Part shown: in pieces, positions 18,088-26,846 of the stretch
Layout: the number at the start of each line of letters is the position of its first letter
How positions within the stretch are numbered: the first letter of the stretch is position 1
Source: JANQIV01 sp050117315
GTDB taxonomy: Bacteria; Bacteroidota; Ignavibacteria; Ignavibacteriales; Melioribacteraceae
Assembly (NCBI GenBank): GCA_050117315.1
Contig: JASFMY010000003.1
Span: 51,587 to 115,586, forward strand
Length of the DNA stretch: 64,000 nt
Reading direction: 5' to 3'
Program-made: the position numbers and the translations under genes
Notes under the pieces: model-generated
What the model saw: only the letters and a program-made list of their open reading frames with translations
Told to the model about the DNA's origin: nothing
Database searches by the model: none

Positions 18088-18525
18088 ATGGCAAAGTTTA
18101 AGTATAAATTTGAAAATATACACAGGATCAAAAAAACGATCGAAAAAAAGGTTCAAAGAGAAGTAGCGGAAATTGAACTGGAAATAGATAGAAGATTGGC
18201 AGAAGTAAAAAATTTGCTGGCTGAAAAACAAGAAAAGAAAATTGAGTTAAAAAATAAAAAATCTTTAAAAGTATCTGAACTGCAATTTCATGAACAGTTC
18301 TTTTTAACCATTGATAAAAAAGTAGAATTAATTAACGATGATATAGTGAAGCTTAAGAAAGATAAAGAAATAAAAATGAATGAACTGGTTGAAAAATCTA
18401 AAGAAACCAAAATGTTTGAAAAACTTGAAGAAAAACACTTCGAGATATTTCAAAAAGAGGAAAATAAATTAGAACAGGTTGAAATGGATGATATAGCTAC
18501 AAAAAAATTTGTAAGGAGTAAATAA
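18088..18525 (+). CDS. fliJ: Export chaperone/stalk protein FliJ
   Basis: A 145-residue, almost entirely coiled-coil, highly charged protein beginning FKYKFENIHRIKKTIEKK, the usual FliJ start (F-f-L-v-L-e-h pattern in relaxed form). FliJ sits in the centre of the FliI ring and escorts export chaperones. The call rests on this pattern plus the position directly after fliI. Confidence 0.85.
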   Translation: MAKFKYKFENIHRIKKTIEKKVQREVAEIELEIDRRLAEVKNLLAEKQEKKIELKNKKSLKVSELQFHEQFFLTIDKKVELINDDIVKLKKDKEIKMNELVEKSKETKMFEKLEEKHFEIFQKEENKLEQVEMDDIATKKFVRSK

Positions 18526-18527
18526 CC

Positions 18528-19166
18528 ATGAAAGCCGCAGTTTATACAATGGTTTTTGCGCTTGCTTTTTTGACTACCACCGTTGCAATCATTTTAATGA
18601 ACGAAAAATTTGCAAACATTTTTGCATTTAACTTTAGCCCTAATCCTGAAAACGAACCGATTATGATTGTAGAAAATAATCAGGGAGAAACTTTTAAGGC
18701 AAATCTTAAAAGCTATAAAAAAGATGTAGTGGAAGCTGTTAAAGCCGAAGTTTACGATGAAATAAAAGAAGGAGTTATAGATTCACTTAAACAGCTCCCT
18801 GAAAAAGAAAAAATTGATAATCTATTTAAAGAAGTGGAGCAGACTAAAAACATTATAAGCGATATCAAGAAAAAAGAAACTGAACAAAAAAAATTAGAAA
18901 ATACTATTGCCAATAAAGAAAAAGAAATAGAGAATCTCAAAAAACAGCACAAAGATGATGAAAATGAAGAATATCAAAATTGGATAAAATCTACAGTTAA
19001 ACTTTTTGAAACAATGGATTCAAAAAAAGCCGCTAAAATTATTTCCGAATATTCCGATAATGTTGCAAGGGACTTGATTTACAAAATGAAAAAGAAAAAA
19101 GCTGCTGAAATACTTTCTAATTTGAACACGGAAAAAGTTATACAACTAACTCAGGCGAGTGAATAA
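18528..19166 (+). CDS. MotE/FlbB-like protein (MgtE_N-type C-terminus)
   Basis: A 212-residue membrane-anchored protein: one transmembrane helix at about 5-25, a long coiled coil (100-145), and a helical C-terminal domain with WIKSTVKLFETMDSKKAAKIISEY...KAAEILSNLNTEKV, as in the MgtE N-terminal fold. This layout matches MotE/FlbB proteins, which act in the periplasm to help stators or motor scaffolds assemble. Placement between fliJ and fliK is a common home for this family. It overlaps fliK by one base. Confidence 0.8.
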   Translation: MKAAVYTMVFALAFLTTTVAIILMNEKFANIFAFNFSPNPENEPIMIVENNQGETFKANLKSYKKDVVEAVKAEVYDEIKEGVIDSLKQLPEKEKIDNLFKEVEQTKNIISDIKKKETEQKKLENTIANKEKEIENLKKQHKDDENEEYQNWIKSTVKLFETMDSKKAAKIISEYSDNVARDLIYKMKKKKAAEILSNLNTEKVIQLTQASE

Positions 19167-21541
19167 TGCTTTTTAATCCACTTTTTATACAGAATAGCCC
19201 GGCAGAAGGTACTGCCAACTTGAATCAGAATAAATTGAATCCTAATGGATATTTATTTTCCGATATTATAAATGTCTATATGGGAAACGAGGAAGAAGTA
19301 GAAGGTCAGGTTAATGGCTTAAACGGAAAAAATGTTGAAACCGTTGTATTAAATCTTGAAAAAGAAATTCCCATCAGTACGGACAGTGAATCGATAAAAA
19401 ATAAGTTCGCACAGCTTGAGAAATATTTGCTCAAATTTAGCAGCGATACGGAACAAGATGCTTCTGCTTCGGAAGTTAAAGTTGAAAACAGAAATGTTTC
19501 TCTAAAAGAAGTAAAGGACCTGTTGGCAAATTTGGTTGATACTGAAAGCGAGGATGAATCTGCAGAAATCAATGATGAAAAATTTGCAGATATAATCAAC
19601 AAATTAAACAAAGGCGACGGGATATCGATCACCTTTGTTGGTGAAAAACAAGTTGTAAATATTAATATTTCCAAAGATGTGGCTGAAGATTTAGGAAAGC
19701 TCTCACAAGAATCAAGTACAAAGGTTTTCCAACTAAACTTTTCAATAGTTCACGATAACCAAAACAATTCTTTATCAGAGAACGAAAAAATATCACAAAC
19801 ACAGATTTTAAGTGACGATCAATCAACAGTTGAATTCTCTTCCAAACCGTCGCTAAAGATTTATTCCTATCAGAAAAATGATGAACAAGCAAAAAATAGC
19901 ATAATTGATATTACAAAACTTCCTTCTAAACCGGAAGATATGTATACTTCAACAAGGAGTGTTAACAACCAGTTTATTTTTAATGAGGGCGAAGAGTTTG
20001 TCGAAGTAAAAACAAACCTGAATTCCGGATCAACAGCTAACACAAATGTTATAGAAAAAGAAACTCAAAGTAATAAAGAAGTAGAAGTAAAATCGGCTGT
20101 AAAACAAACTTCTGAAAATGTTGAATACACATCAGGTACGAAACCGAATCAGAAGTCAAGTGGATTATATGAAATCTCAGCTCCTAAAAAAGATGAGGGG
20201 ACTGAATCTGTTAATACCCAATATGAAAAGAAGATTGCAGAATCAAAGGATTTTATTGCAGGTAAAGAATCTCAGACGGAAAGTATAAAAATAAAACATG
20301 AAGCAACTAACCAGGTTAAGCTAGAAGAAAAAACTGCTACAGAAAATAAAGTTTCAGAAAGTTCTACTCAAAAAGAAGTGGCGGAAAACACAAAGAACGT
20401 GACCGCTAACAAAGGGTACGTAAATAGAACTGATTTAAATGTTGAAGTGCGGAAAACTGGACAAAGCAACACAATTACGCTTGAAGGAAACGACAAAAAG
20501 TCCGCGGTTGATTCAGCAATCAAAAATGAAAAGGCAACTTTAAAAAAATCAGATCAATTATCTGTAGAATCAGAAGAAAATAAAGTTGAACAACCGAAAA
20601 TAGCAAGAGCTGGTATCAAAGAAAACGTTAAGTCTCAAACAACGACTGCAAATAAAATTAATGCAGACATAAAATCGGAAAGCGAATCGATTAAAACCGT
20701 TGCGGATTCCGGAGAAAAGTCTCTATCAAAAGAAGAGATAAAGAATGAAAATTTAAGGGACTTGACTGAAAACAAGGTCAAAGTTGAAAACAAAAACGCA
20801 ACGACGGATTTTGTAACCCAGGAAAAGAAAGAAGGTAAAACAAACTCTGAAAATACTGTAAAGAATATTTCTTCTACAGCAAAAGAAGAAAATACAACTA
20901 AAGTTGACATAAAAGAAAATATTAAATCCAAAGAAACTGTCGAAAACAATACAAAAGCAGAGTTTAACACCAAGACTGAAGAAGCTAAAACCGGATTTTC
21001 CAATCAGCAGAATTTAAGTCAGCAAAATGACGGTTCAAAACAAACTGCCGGCACTTTTAATAGTGTTGAAATTAATCCCAATAATAATGCAGAAAAAACT
21101 GCATTTGAATTACCGCAAAATCAAACAGCGGACAAAATTATAAAATCAACGGAAGTATTAAAAGAAATTTCAAATTTCATTCAAAAGGGAGATAAAACTT
21201 CTATAGAATTTCAGATTGAGCCGGAGCAGTTAGGTAAATTGAAAATTATGCTTGATATTTCCGAACAAGCGGTCAAAGCAAATATCAAAGTAGAATCCGA
21301 AGCTGTTAAATATTTGGTTGAAAATAATATGCAGGATTTGCAGAATCACTTGAACAAACAGGGTATTCAGCTAAGTTCCGTCAATATATCTTTGAGTGAT
21401 AATAACTCTAAAGATGCAAAAAGCTTTACATCCAAGAAGAAAAATCAAACAGAAGTTAAAAATCCAAAAGCAATAAACTCAGAGGAAGAGGAAAAAGTGG
21501 CAAGGATGCTCGGTTATAACACAATAGAATATTTAGCATAG
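19166..21541 (+). CDS. fliK: Flagellar hook-length control protein FliK
   Basis: FliK measures hook length and switches export specificity. The protein is large (791 residues). Residues about 270-670 are a low-complexity stretch of Lys, Glu, Asn, Thr and Ser, suitable as a disordered molecular ruler. The C-terminal Flg_hook domain is clear near 680-750 (TSIEFQIEPEQLGKLKIML, then LVENNMQDLQNHLNKQGIQL). It is followed after ten bases by flgD, its usual neighbour. The long disordered stretch would predict a fairly long hook; this is inference. Confidence 0.9.
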   Translation: MLFNPLFIQNSPAEGTANLNQNKLNPNGYLFSDIINVYMGNEEEVEGQVNGLNGKNVETVVLNLEKEIPISTDSESIKNKFAQLEKYLLKFSSDTEQDASASEVKVENRNVSLKEVKDLLANLVDTESEDESAEINDEKFADIINKLNKGDGISITFVGEKQVVNINISKDVAEDLGKLSQESSTKVFQLNFSIVHDNQNNSLSENEKISQTQILSDDQSTVEFSSKPSLKIYSYQKNDEQAKNSIIDITKLPSKPEDMYTSTRSVNNQFIFNEGEEFVEVKTNLNSGSTANTNVIEKETQSNKEVEVKSAVKQTSENVEYTSGTKPNQKSSGLYEISAPKKDEGTESVNTQYEKKIAESKDFIAGKESQTESIKIKHEATNQVKLEEKTATENKVSESSTQKEVAENTKNVTANKGYVNRTDLNVEVRKTGQSNTITLEGNDKKSAVDSAIKNEKATLKKSDQLSVESEENKVEQPKIARAGIKENVKSQTTTANKINADIKSESESIKTVADSGEKSLSKEEIKNENLRDLTENKVKVENKNATTDFVTQEKKEGKTNSENTVKNISSTAKEENTTKVDIKENIKSKETVENNTKAEFNTKTEEAKTGFSNQQNLSQQNDGSKQTAGTFNSVEINPNNNAEKTAFELPQNQTADKIIKSTEVLKEISNFIQKGDKTSIEFQIEPEQLGKLKIMLDISEQAVKANIKVESEAVKYLVENNMQDLQNHLNKQGIQLSSVNISLSDNNSKDAKSFTSKKKNQTEVKNPKAINSEEEEKVARMLGYNTIEYLA

Positions 21542-21551
21542 GAGAAAAGAA

Positions 21552-22250
21552 ATGGCTATAGAAACTGTAGATTTGACCACCCCAACAACAGCCACTACTA
21601 CTGAGAGTAATAGCCAGTTAGGTAAAGAGGATTTCTTAATATTAATGATTGAGCAGTTAAAGTACCAGGACCCGCTTGATCCGTTGGATGGTGCTGATTA
21701 CACTGCACAGCTTGCCCAGTTCAGTTCGCTTGAACAGCTTCAAAATATGTCCGACTCTCTCGATCAAAGTGTTTTGGCTAATCTTCAATTATCCGAATCG
21801 GTTAATAATATGATGAGCGCAACTTTGATTGGCAAAGAAGTTAAAATCTCAAGTAACACAATTGAGTATAACAGGCAGGAATCAGCCGAAATCGGCTACA
21901 CACTGCCTTCTGAAGCTAATGAGATTACCTTAAAGATTTATGATGAAGACGGTAAACTTGTTAGAACTGTTGAAGATCTTGAAAAAAGTGAAGGTGAGCA
22001 TAATTATACCTGGGATTTTACCGATGATGACGGAGATCAAGTAGATGATGACTCAAGTTTTACATATAAAATAGAGGCAACTTCTTCAAATGATGAAGAC
22101 ATAACTGTAGAGCAATATCAGATTGGAACAATTGATGCCATAAGATTTACCGAAAACGGTACTGCTGTGGTTGTAAACAACACCGAGTACTATTTGAGTG
22201 ATATTTCGGAAATTTTAACCAAGACAGAAATAGAAGATGAAACTTCATAA
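21552..22250 (+). CDS. flgD: Hook-capping protein FlgD
   Basis: FlgD forms the scaffold for hook assembly. The 232-residue protein has the family signature GKEDFLILMIEQLKYQDPLDPLDGADYTAQLAQFSSLEQLQNM (residues about 25-67), followed by the FlgD tudor/Ig-like region with a FLIPPD-like IYDEDGKLV and WDFTDDDG. An AGGAG ribosome site precedes ATG. Neighbours fliK and flgE agree. Confidence 0.95.
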   Translation: MAIETVDLTTPTTATTTESNSQLGKEDFLILMIEQLKYQDPLDPLDGADYTAQLAQFSSLEQLQNMSDSLDQSVLANLQLSESVNNMMSATLIGKEVKISSNTIEYNRQESAEIGYTLPSEANEITLKIYDEDGKLVRTVEDLEKSEGEHNYTWDFTDDDGDQVDDDSSFTYKIEATSSNDEDITVEQYQIGTIDAIRFTENGTAVVVNNTEYYLSDISEILTKTEIEDETS

Positions 22251-22264
22251 TTGGAGTAAATAAA

Positions 22265-22636
22265 ATGGCTGAAATCAACGGCGTACAAGTCCCGTTTGTT
22301 CCTATTGTCACGGACCAGGAAGTATCTGGCAATAAGGTAAAGGCCGGCACCGGTTTTGAATCGATCTTTGAACGCGAATTAGAAAAAATTAAATTTTCTA
22401 ATCATGCTGCCAAAAGATTGGAATCCAGGGATATTCAGCTTTCCGAAACGGATTTGAATAAGCTGCAAAGTGCTGTTGGAAAAGCTGAAGAGAAAGGTGC
22501 AAAGGACTCTTTGGTAATGATGGATCAAACGGCATTCATTGTGAATATACCGAACAAAACGGTAGTAACAGCGTTGCCGTTGGAAAACGACGGCGATAAT
22601 GTTTTTACAAATATTGACAGCGTAGTTTTTGCTTGA
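22265..22636 (+). CDS. Flagellar operon protein of the TIGR02530 type
   Basis: A 123-residue soluble protein with the conserved block KFSNHAAKRLESRDIQLSET, then LVMMDQTAFIVNIPNKTVVTAL. Proteins with this block occur between flgD and flgE in Firmicutes and other phyla and are annotated as flagellar operon protein (TIGR02530). The biochemical role is not established to my knowledge. Position here, flgD before and flgE after, is the expected one. Confidence 0.85.
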   Translation: MAEINGVQVPFVPIVTDQEVSGNKVKAGTGFESIFERELEKIKFSNHAAKRLESRDIQLSETDLNKLQSAVGKAEEKGAKDSLVMMDQTAFIVNIPNKTVVTALPLENDGDNVFTNIDSVVFA

Positions 22637-22657
22637 TTGAATTTAATTAATTAAAAC

Positions 22658-22746
22658 GGGCGGGACCTTTTGAGGACGCCCAGCTTGGCCGAACGACTGA
22701 AGCCAGGCAATGATATTAACAAATATAAAAACCTTAGGAGGTCAAA
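22658..22746 (+). promoter_or_regulatory. Structured two-hairpin leader of flgE with anti-Shine-Dalgarno
   Basis: Hairpin 1: GGGCG (22658-22662) pairs with CGCCC (22677-22681), with an inner CC/GG pair around TTTTGA. Hairpin 2: CTTGGC (22684-22689) pairs with GCCAGG (22702-22707). GACCTTTTGA (22664-22673), inside hairpin 1, can instead pair along ten positions (three G-U) with TTAGGAGGTC (22734-22743), which is the flgE ribosome site. The two states exclude each other, so the leader can act as a translation switch. GGA triplets in loop 1 and in the ribosome site would also suit CsrA. It does not fit a riboswitch class I know. Confidence 0.55.
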
Positions 22747-24399
22747 ATGTCACTTCTTAATTCACTATACTCCGGTGTATCCGGATTACGTAATCACCAA
22801 ACAATGCTTGACGTTATTGGTAACAATATTGCCAACGTTAACACTATCGGTTATAAAGGTTCAAGAGTTACATTCAGCGATACCTTTAACGAGTTTGTAA
22901 GATCCGGTTCAAATCCAACAGACTCTAACGGTGGTACCAACACATACCAGGTCGGTTTGGGATCAAAAATTAACTCAATTGATAGAGACTGGAACCAGGG
23001 TACTTTTGAAAGTACAGGTTATAATACCGACTTAGCTTTAGAGGGAGACGCTTTATTTGTATTAAACAATAACGGTGAACAAATATATTCAAGGGCCGGT
23101 ACTTTTGCATTTGACTCAAACTATAATTTGGTTAATACCGAAAACGGTGCTATAGTTCAGGGTAAGGTTGCAACAAGTAGCGGTGTAATACCTCCCGGAA
23201 ATAATTTGGAAGATATTAGATTAGGGCAGGATCTAAGAAAACTGCCTGCAGTTGCAACAACTGAAGCTGTATGGGGCGGTAACTTAGACAGTACATCTTC
23301 CAAAACCAGGTCCGAAGCATATGTGCAATCCGGGAATGTTAACTCGGGGACTACCGCTGGTGATACAATTGAAGAATCAAATACAGTATATGGCGAGGAC
23401 GGAACCGCTTATACTTTAGAAGTAACCTATGAAAAAGCTACGGCGGCTGATACATGGAACGTTACATGGGATCTGAAAGATTCGGAAGGCACTTCGGTTG
23501 CAACATCTGCGGCTGCTCATGTGTTGGTTTTTGATGCATCAGGTGATTTAGATACTATTGACGGTGCTACCCCTGAATCTGATTCTATAGACGTAGTTCA
23601 TGTAGGTTCAAGAGTAGATTTTAATCTTGATGTTACAGGTGTAACTCAAACCTCAGGAACAACCACTTTAAGTTCTTCAGTTGATGGAAACCGTGAACCG
23701 ACTATAGTAAACGGTACACTTACAATATTTGATTCTCTTGGCAATGCTCATACACTCACATTACAATTTACTAAAACAGATGATAATAACTGGCTTTGGA
23801 GTGCAGATGTTCCTGATGAAAGCGGAACATTGGCAGATAATTCCGGTACTATAGTTTTTAACAGTAACGGTTCAATAAGTGCTATTTCTCCTAATCCTCC
23901 TGTTTTATCATTTACTCCGTCAGGCGGTGCGGCACAGCAGAATATTGAGTTAAATTTAGGTTCGGATAATGAGTTCGACGGGATAACGCAAACTTCTGCA
24001 GATTCGGCTATTTCGGCTTTGAGTCAAAACGGCTCCTCATCGGCTACTTTATCGGACGTCAATATTGACCAGAACGGCTATATAGTGGGAAGTTTCTCAA
24101 ACGGGTACTCCCGTAACTTAGGCCAAATAATGCTTGCAACATTTTCAAATCTAAACGGATTAACAAGTGTAGGTGAAAACTCATATATAATTGGTGCAAA
24201 CTCGGGAGACCCATTAGTTGGGGCAGCGGGCGAACCAACCAACACTACAATTCAATCCGGCGCTTTAGAGCAGTCGAATGTTGACTTGTCCGAAGAATTT
24301 ACAAGAATGATTGTTTCACAGCGTGGTTACCAGGCTAATGCAAGAATTATAACAGTATCGGATGAGATTCTCCAGGAAGCAACAAATTTAATTAGATAA
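22747..24399 (+). CDS. flgE: Flagellar hook protein FlgE
   Basis: FlgE polymerises into the hook. The 550-residue protein starts SLLNSLYSGVSGLRNHQTMLDVIGNNIANVNTIGYKGSR, with the hook/rod N-terminal helix, and ends with QSNVDLSEEFTRMIVSQRGYQANARIITVSDEILQEA. The centre is a Ser/Thr/Gly-rich beta region with surface domains larger than in the roughly 400-residue enteric hook. A very strong ribosome site (AGGAGG) precedes ATG but may be masked by the leader. A terminator follows, closing the basal-body unit. Confidence 0.96.
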   Translation: MSLLNSLYSGVSGLRNHQTMLDVIGNNIANVNTIGYKGSRVTFSDTFNEFVRSGSNPTDSNGGTNTYQVGLGSKINSIDRDWNQGTFESTGYNTDLALEGDALFVLNNNGEQIYSRAGTFAFDSNYNLVNTENGAIVQGKVATSSGVIPPGNNLEDIRLGQDLRKLPAVATTEAVWGGNLDSTSSKTRSEAYVQSGNVNSGTTAGDTIEESNTVYGEDGTAYTLEVTYEKATAADTWNVTWDLKDSEGTSVATSAAAHVLVFDASGDLDTIDGATPESDSIDVVHVGSRVDFNLDVTGVTQTSGTTTLSSSVDGNREPTIVNGTLTIFDSLGNAHTLTLQFTKTDDNNWLWSADVPDESGTLADNSGTIVFNSNGSISAISPNPPVLSFTPSGGAAQQNIELNLGSDNEFDGITQTSADSAISALSQNGSSSATLSDVNIDQNGYIVGSFSNGYSRNLGQIMLATFSNLNGLTSVGENSYIIGANSGDPLVGAAGEPTNTTIQSGALEQSNVDLSEEFTRMIVSQRGYQANARIITVSDEILQEATNLIR

Positions 24400-24415
24400 T
24401 TAAGATGGAAATTAT

Positions 24416-24458
24416 AAGATAGAGAGAGTGTCTTTTTGCTCCCTCTATCTTTATTTAT
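24416..24458 (+). terminator. Rho-independent terminator after flgE
   Basis: A 13-bp stem with one mismatch (AAGATAGAGAGAG, 24416-24428, against CTCCCTCTATCTT, 24439-24451) around a T-rich loop, followed by TATTTAT. It lies 17 bases after the flgE stop and before the fliL promoter candidate, and is the clearest terminator in the window. Confidence 0.8.
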
Positions 24459-24549
24459 ACCATTATAGGCAGTTGCAGAATATTAGCCAGTATATTTCCA
24501 AATAACACAAATACCTTCCAATTTTAATCTGTTTTCAAATCTTTTACTG

Positions 24550-24566
24550 TGGCATATCTCTTGAAA
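24550..24566 (+). promoter_or_regulatory. -24/-12-like (sigma54-type) promoter before fliL
   Basis: TGGCATATCTCTTGAAA matches the flgB element: TGGCAT, then TTG placed so that GG and the next G are ten bases apart, again with GA at -12. It is 13-29 bp before the fliL ATG and just after the flgE terminator. If used, the transcript would begin only a few bases before the ATG. TAGATTTTG nearby offers a looser Bacteroidota-type -7 alternative. Confidence 0.4.
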
Positions 24567-24578
24567 TAGATTTTGCGT

Positions 24579-25127
24579 ATGGCAAAATTAGATGAAAATA
24601 TGGAAGCGCAATTGGAAGATCCTACAACATCAGGCGGCGGAAGCAAAAAATCTATCAATCCGAAAGTTTTTTTAATAGGATTACCTCTGTTTATCCTTCA
24701 GTTAATAATTGTTTATTTCGTTACGACAAACATTTTACTAACTAAGTTTGAAAATAACCCACAAGCTTTAAGTGGAGAACATGCAGCTGAATCGGAAGAC
24801 GACGAACATTCGGAAGAAGCTTTAGGACAACATATCTTTTCAATCGAGGACATAATTGTTAACCCGGCAGGCACAAATGGCCAGAGATTATTACTTGTAT
24901 CTTTAGGGGTTGATGTTGGCTCGGAAGAGGAATATAACACTTTAGTGTCTAAAGAATTTCTGGTGAAGGATGTGGTGATTTCTACTTTATCCGAAAAAAC
25001 AATGAACCTGCTTGGTCGTGTCGGAACAAAAGATTCGTTGAAAGTAGAGATTAGTGAAAAACTTGCGAATACAATACCTAGTATCAAAGTTAACCAAATT
25101 TATTTCAGTAAATACGTAATTAACTAA
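24579..25127 (+). CDS. fliL: Flagellar basal body-associated protein FliL
   Basis: FliL surrounds stator units and tunes torque. The 182-residue protein has a short cytoplasmic start, one transmembrane helix at about 30-50 (VFLIGLPLFILQLIIVYF), an acidic linker, and the periplasmic stomatin-like domain with FSIEDIIVNPAGTNGQRLLLVSLGV. I chose ATG 24579 over an in-frame TTG six bases earlier because the TTG is not preceded by a ribosome site. It heads the C-ring/export-gate unit and precedes fliM. Confidence 0.88.
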   Translation: MAKLDENMEAQLEDPTTSGGGSKKSINPKVFLIGLPLFILQLIIVYFVTTNILLTKFENNPQALSGEHAAESEDDEHSEEALGQHIFSIEDIIVNPAGTNGQRLLLVSLGVDVGSEEEYNTLVSKEFLVKDVVISTLSEKTMNLLGRVGTKDSLKVEISEKLANTIPSIKVNQIYFSKYVIN

Positions 25128-25136
25128 AAAAGTATT

Positions 25137-26117
25137 ATGGCCGAAGTATTATCACAACAGGAAATTGATCAGCTTCTTAATAATATGAAAACCGGAAGCG
25201 GAGAGTCGGAATCTTCGGTTTCAGACAAAGAGGCTGTCCCGTTTGATTTTAGGCTTCCTAACCGGATATCCAAAAACCAGTTAAGAACCATAAGGAATAT
25301 TCATGAAAATTTTGCCGAATCCTTTAGTTCGTTTTTAATGTCAAAGCTGCAGTCTATTATCAATATTAATGTTATTTCCGTTGACCAGATCTATTATTCC
25401 GAATACGTACTTTCGGTTTCGAACCCAGCTTGTTTGTTCATTTTTGATATCAACAAGACAGACATAAAAGGAATATTGGAATTCAGCCCGGAACTTGCAT
25501 TGACACTAATTGACAGATTGTTGGGAGGTTATGGCGACGGAGCTAAGTCCTCTAAAGTTATTACGGCAATTGAACAGAAAGTTCTTTACGTAGTTGTTGA
25601 AAAAATAATGCAGGACTTAAAAAAGTCATGGCAGATAATTGATAACTTTGAATATGTGGTAGAAAGGTTCGAACCAGACATAGATTTTGCCCAGATAACT
25701 TCTCAAAGTGAAAGTGTTTTGTTGATCACTTTTGAAATATTTATCGGTGAGCAATCCTATTTAATGAATCTATGTTTTGCAACTTTTGCTTTTGATACTG
25801 TACTGGCAAAACTTACCAGCCAGAATTTTTCAACAATAAGGCCGGTTAAATACCAGGGCGGCACTTCTGCAAAATCAATAATAATGAGTCATCTTAATAA
25901 AACCAAACTTGAAGTAACTGTAAATTTTGGAAAAGCTCAAATTAGTTTTAACGAGTTAATGAATTTGAAAAAAGACGATATAGTGATAATAGATAAAAGG
26001 GTTGGGGATTTGGCTGAAATTAAAATAGACAAAAGGCATCTGTTTAATGGTAGAATCGGTAACGTAAATAACCATAAAGCTGTAAAAATCACTAACAAGG
26101 TAGAAAAGGAGTTATAG
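25137..26117 (+). CDS. fliM: Motor switch protein FliM
   Basis: FliM forms the C-ring wall and receives CheY-P. The 326-residue protein opens with the CheY-binding peptide LSQQEIDQLLNNM, followed by the CheC-like middle domain (about 45-235, with GILEFSPELALTLIDRLLGG) and the C-terminal SpoA domain (KTKLEVTVNFGKAQISFNEL). Length and motifs are standard. fliN follows after four bases. Confidence 0.96.
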   Translation: MAEVLSQQEIDQLLNNMKTGSGESESSVSDKEAVPFDFRLPNRISKNQLRTIRNIHENFAESFSSFLMSKLQSIININVISVDQIYYSEYVLSVSNPACLFIFDINKTDIKGILEFSPELALTLIDRLLGGYGDGAKSSKVITAIEQKVLYVVVEKIMQDLKKSWQIIDNFEYVVERFEPDIDFAQITSQSESVLLITFEIFIGEQSYLMNLCFATFAFDTVLAKLTSQNFSTIRPVKYQGGTSAKSIIMSHLNKTKLEVTVNFGKAQISFNELMNLKKDDIVIIDKRVGDLAEIKIDKRHLFNGRIGNVNNHKAVKITNKVEKEL

Positions 26118-26121
26118 TATA

Positions 26122-26502
26122 ATGTCCGATCAAGAAAATATGGCAAATGCAGCGGATTCACAAAGTGGTGACGGTAGTATAACCGGTAGTATTGCTGATT
26201 TCCCGGAGTTTGACGAATCTACAAAAAAGGGCTTTGCAGGTGACGATAAGCTGGAATTCCTCAAAGACCTGCAATTAAATATTTATATCGAACTCGGAAG
26301 AACAAAAATGCAGATTCAAGATATTCTTGAGCTTGAAAGAGGATATGTTATTGAACTTGAAAAACTTGCAAGTGAACCTGTAGATGTTTTTGTTAACAAT
26401 AAGAAGATTGCAGAAGGCGAAGTAGTGGTTATCGATAAACACTTTGGAATAAGAATTACAAATCTTATCGATACGTCGGAAAGACTGAAGGGAATAGCCT
26501 GA
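26122..26502 (+). CDS. fliN: Motor switch protein FliN
   Basis: FliN forms the base of the C ring and helps dock FliH. The 126-residue protein has an acidic, disordered first third and the SpoA domain at about 48-122: LQLNIYIELGRTKMQIQDIL, then LEKLASEPVDVFVNNKKIAEGEVVVIDKHFGIRIT. It shares one base with fliO (TGATG). Confidence 0.96.
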   Translation: MSDQENMANAADSQSGDGSITGSIADFPEFDESTKKGFAGDDKLEFLKDLQLNIYIELGRTKMQIQDILELERGYVIELEKLASEPVDVFVNNKKIAEGEVVVIDKHFGIRITNLIDTSERLKGIA

Positions 26503-26846
26503 TGAGCTCCTGGGATATTCTTCAGATCTTTTTCGTGCTTTTTCTCTTAATAGCTGTAATGTATATACTTTTATACCTTGTTAAAAGATACCTTTTTACG
26601 TTTGATAAAAAATCTTCCGGCCGTTTTAAAGTAAATGTTTTGGCTACCCAGCTAATTATGCCGCGTAAATATATTTCACTTGTCCGTATTAAAAACAAAG
26701 TTTATCTGCTTGGAGTAAGCGAACAATCTATTACTTTGCTTGATAAGGACGACAGTGAAGATTACGAAATAGACGAAGAAGTAAATGAAAAATTGACTAC
26801 TGCGAATTTTATGGACTACCTTAAGAAAAGCATGGGGAAAAGATGA
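26502..26846 (+). CDS. fliO: Export gate assembly protein FliO
   Basis: FliO helps assemble FliP. The 114-residue protein has one N-terminal transmembrane helix (about 5-27) followed by a small soluble domain with NVLATQLIMPRKYISLVRIKNKVYLLGVSEQSITLL, the typical FliO beta-rich pattern. An acidic tail completes it. It overlaps fliP by 4 nt (ATGA). Confidence 0.88.
   Translation: MSSWDILQIFFVLFLLIAVMYILLYLVKRYLFTFDKKSSGRFKVNVLATQLIMPRKYISLVRIKNKVYLLGVSEQSITLLDKDDSEDYEIDEEVNEKLTTANFMDYLKKSMGKR

Noticed and set aside
22658..22710. c-di-GMP-I (GEMM) or other known riboswitch before flgE
   Set aside because: It has GGACGC and GGCC pieces reminiscent of GEMM, but the paired lengths and the conserved GGGACGCAAAGCC core are absent. 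I kept it only as an unclassified structured leader.
22670..22900. Short open frame starting at TTG in the flgE leader
   Set aside because: It overlaps the hairpins and the first 150 bases of flgE in another frame, has no ribosome site and gives no recognisable protein.
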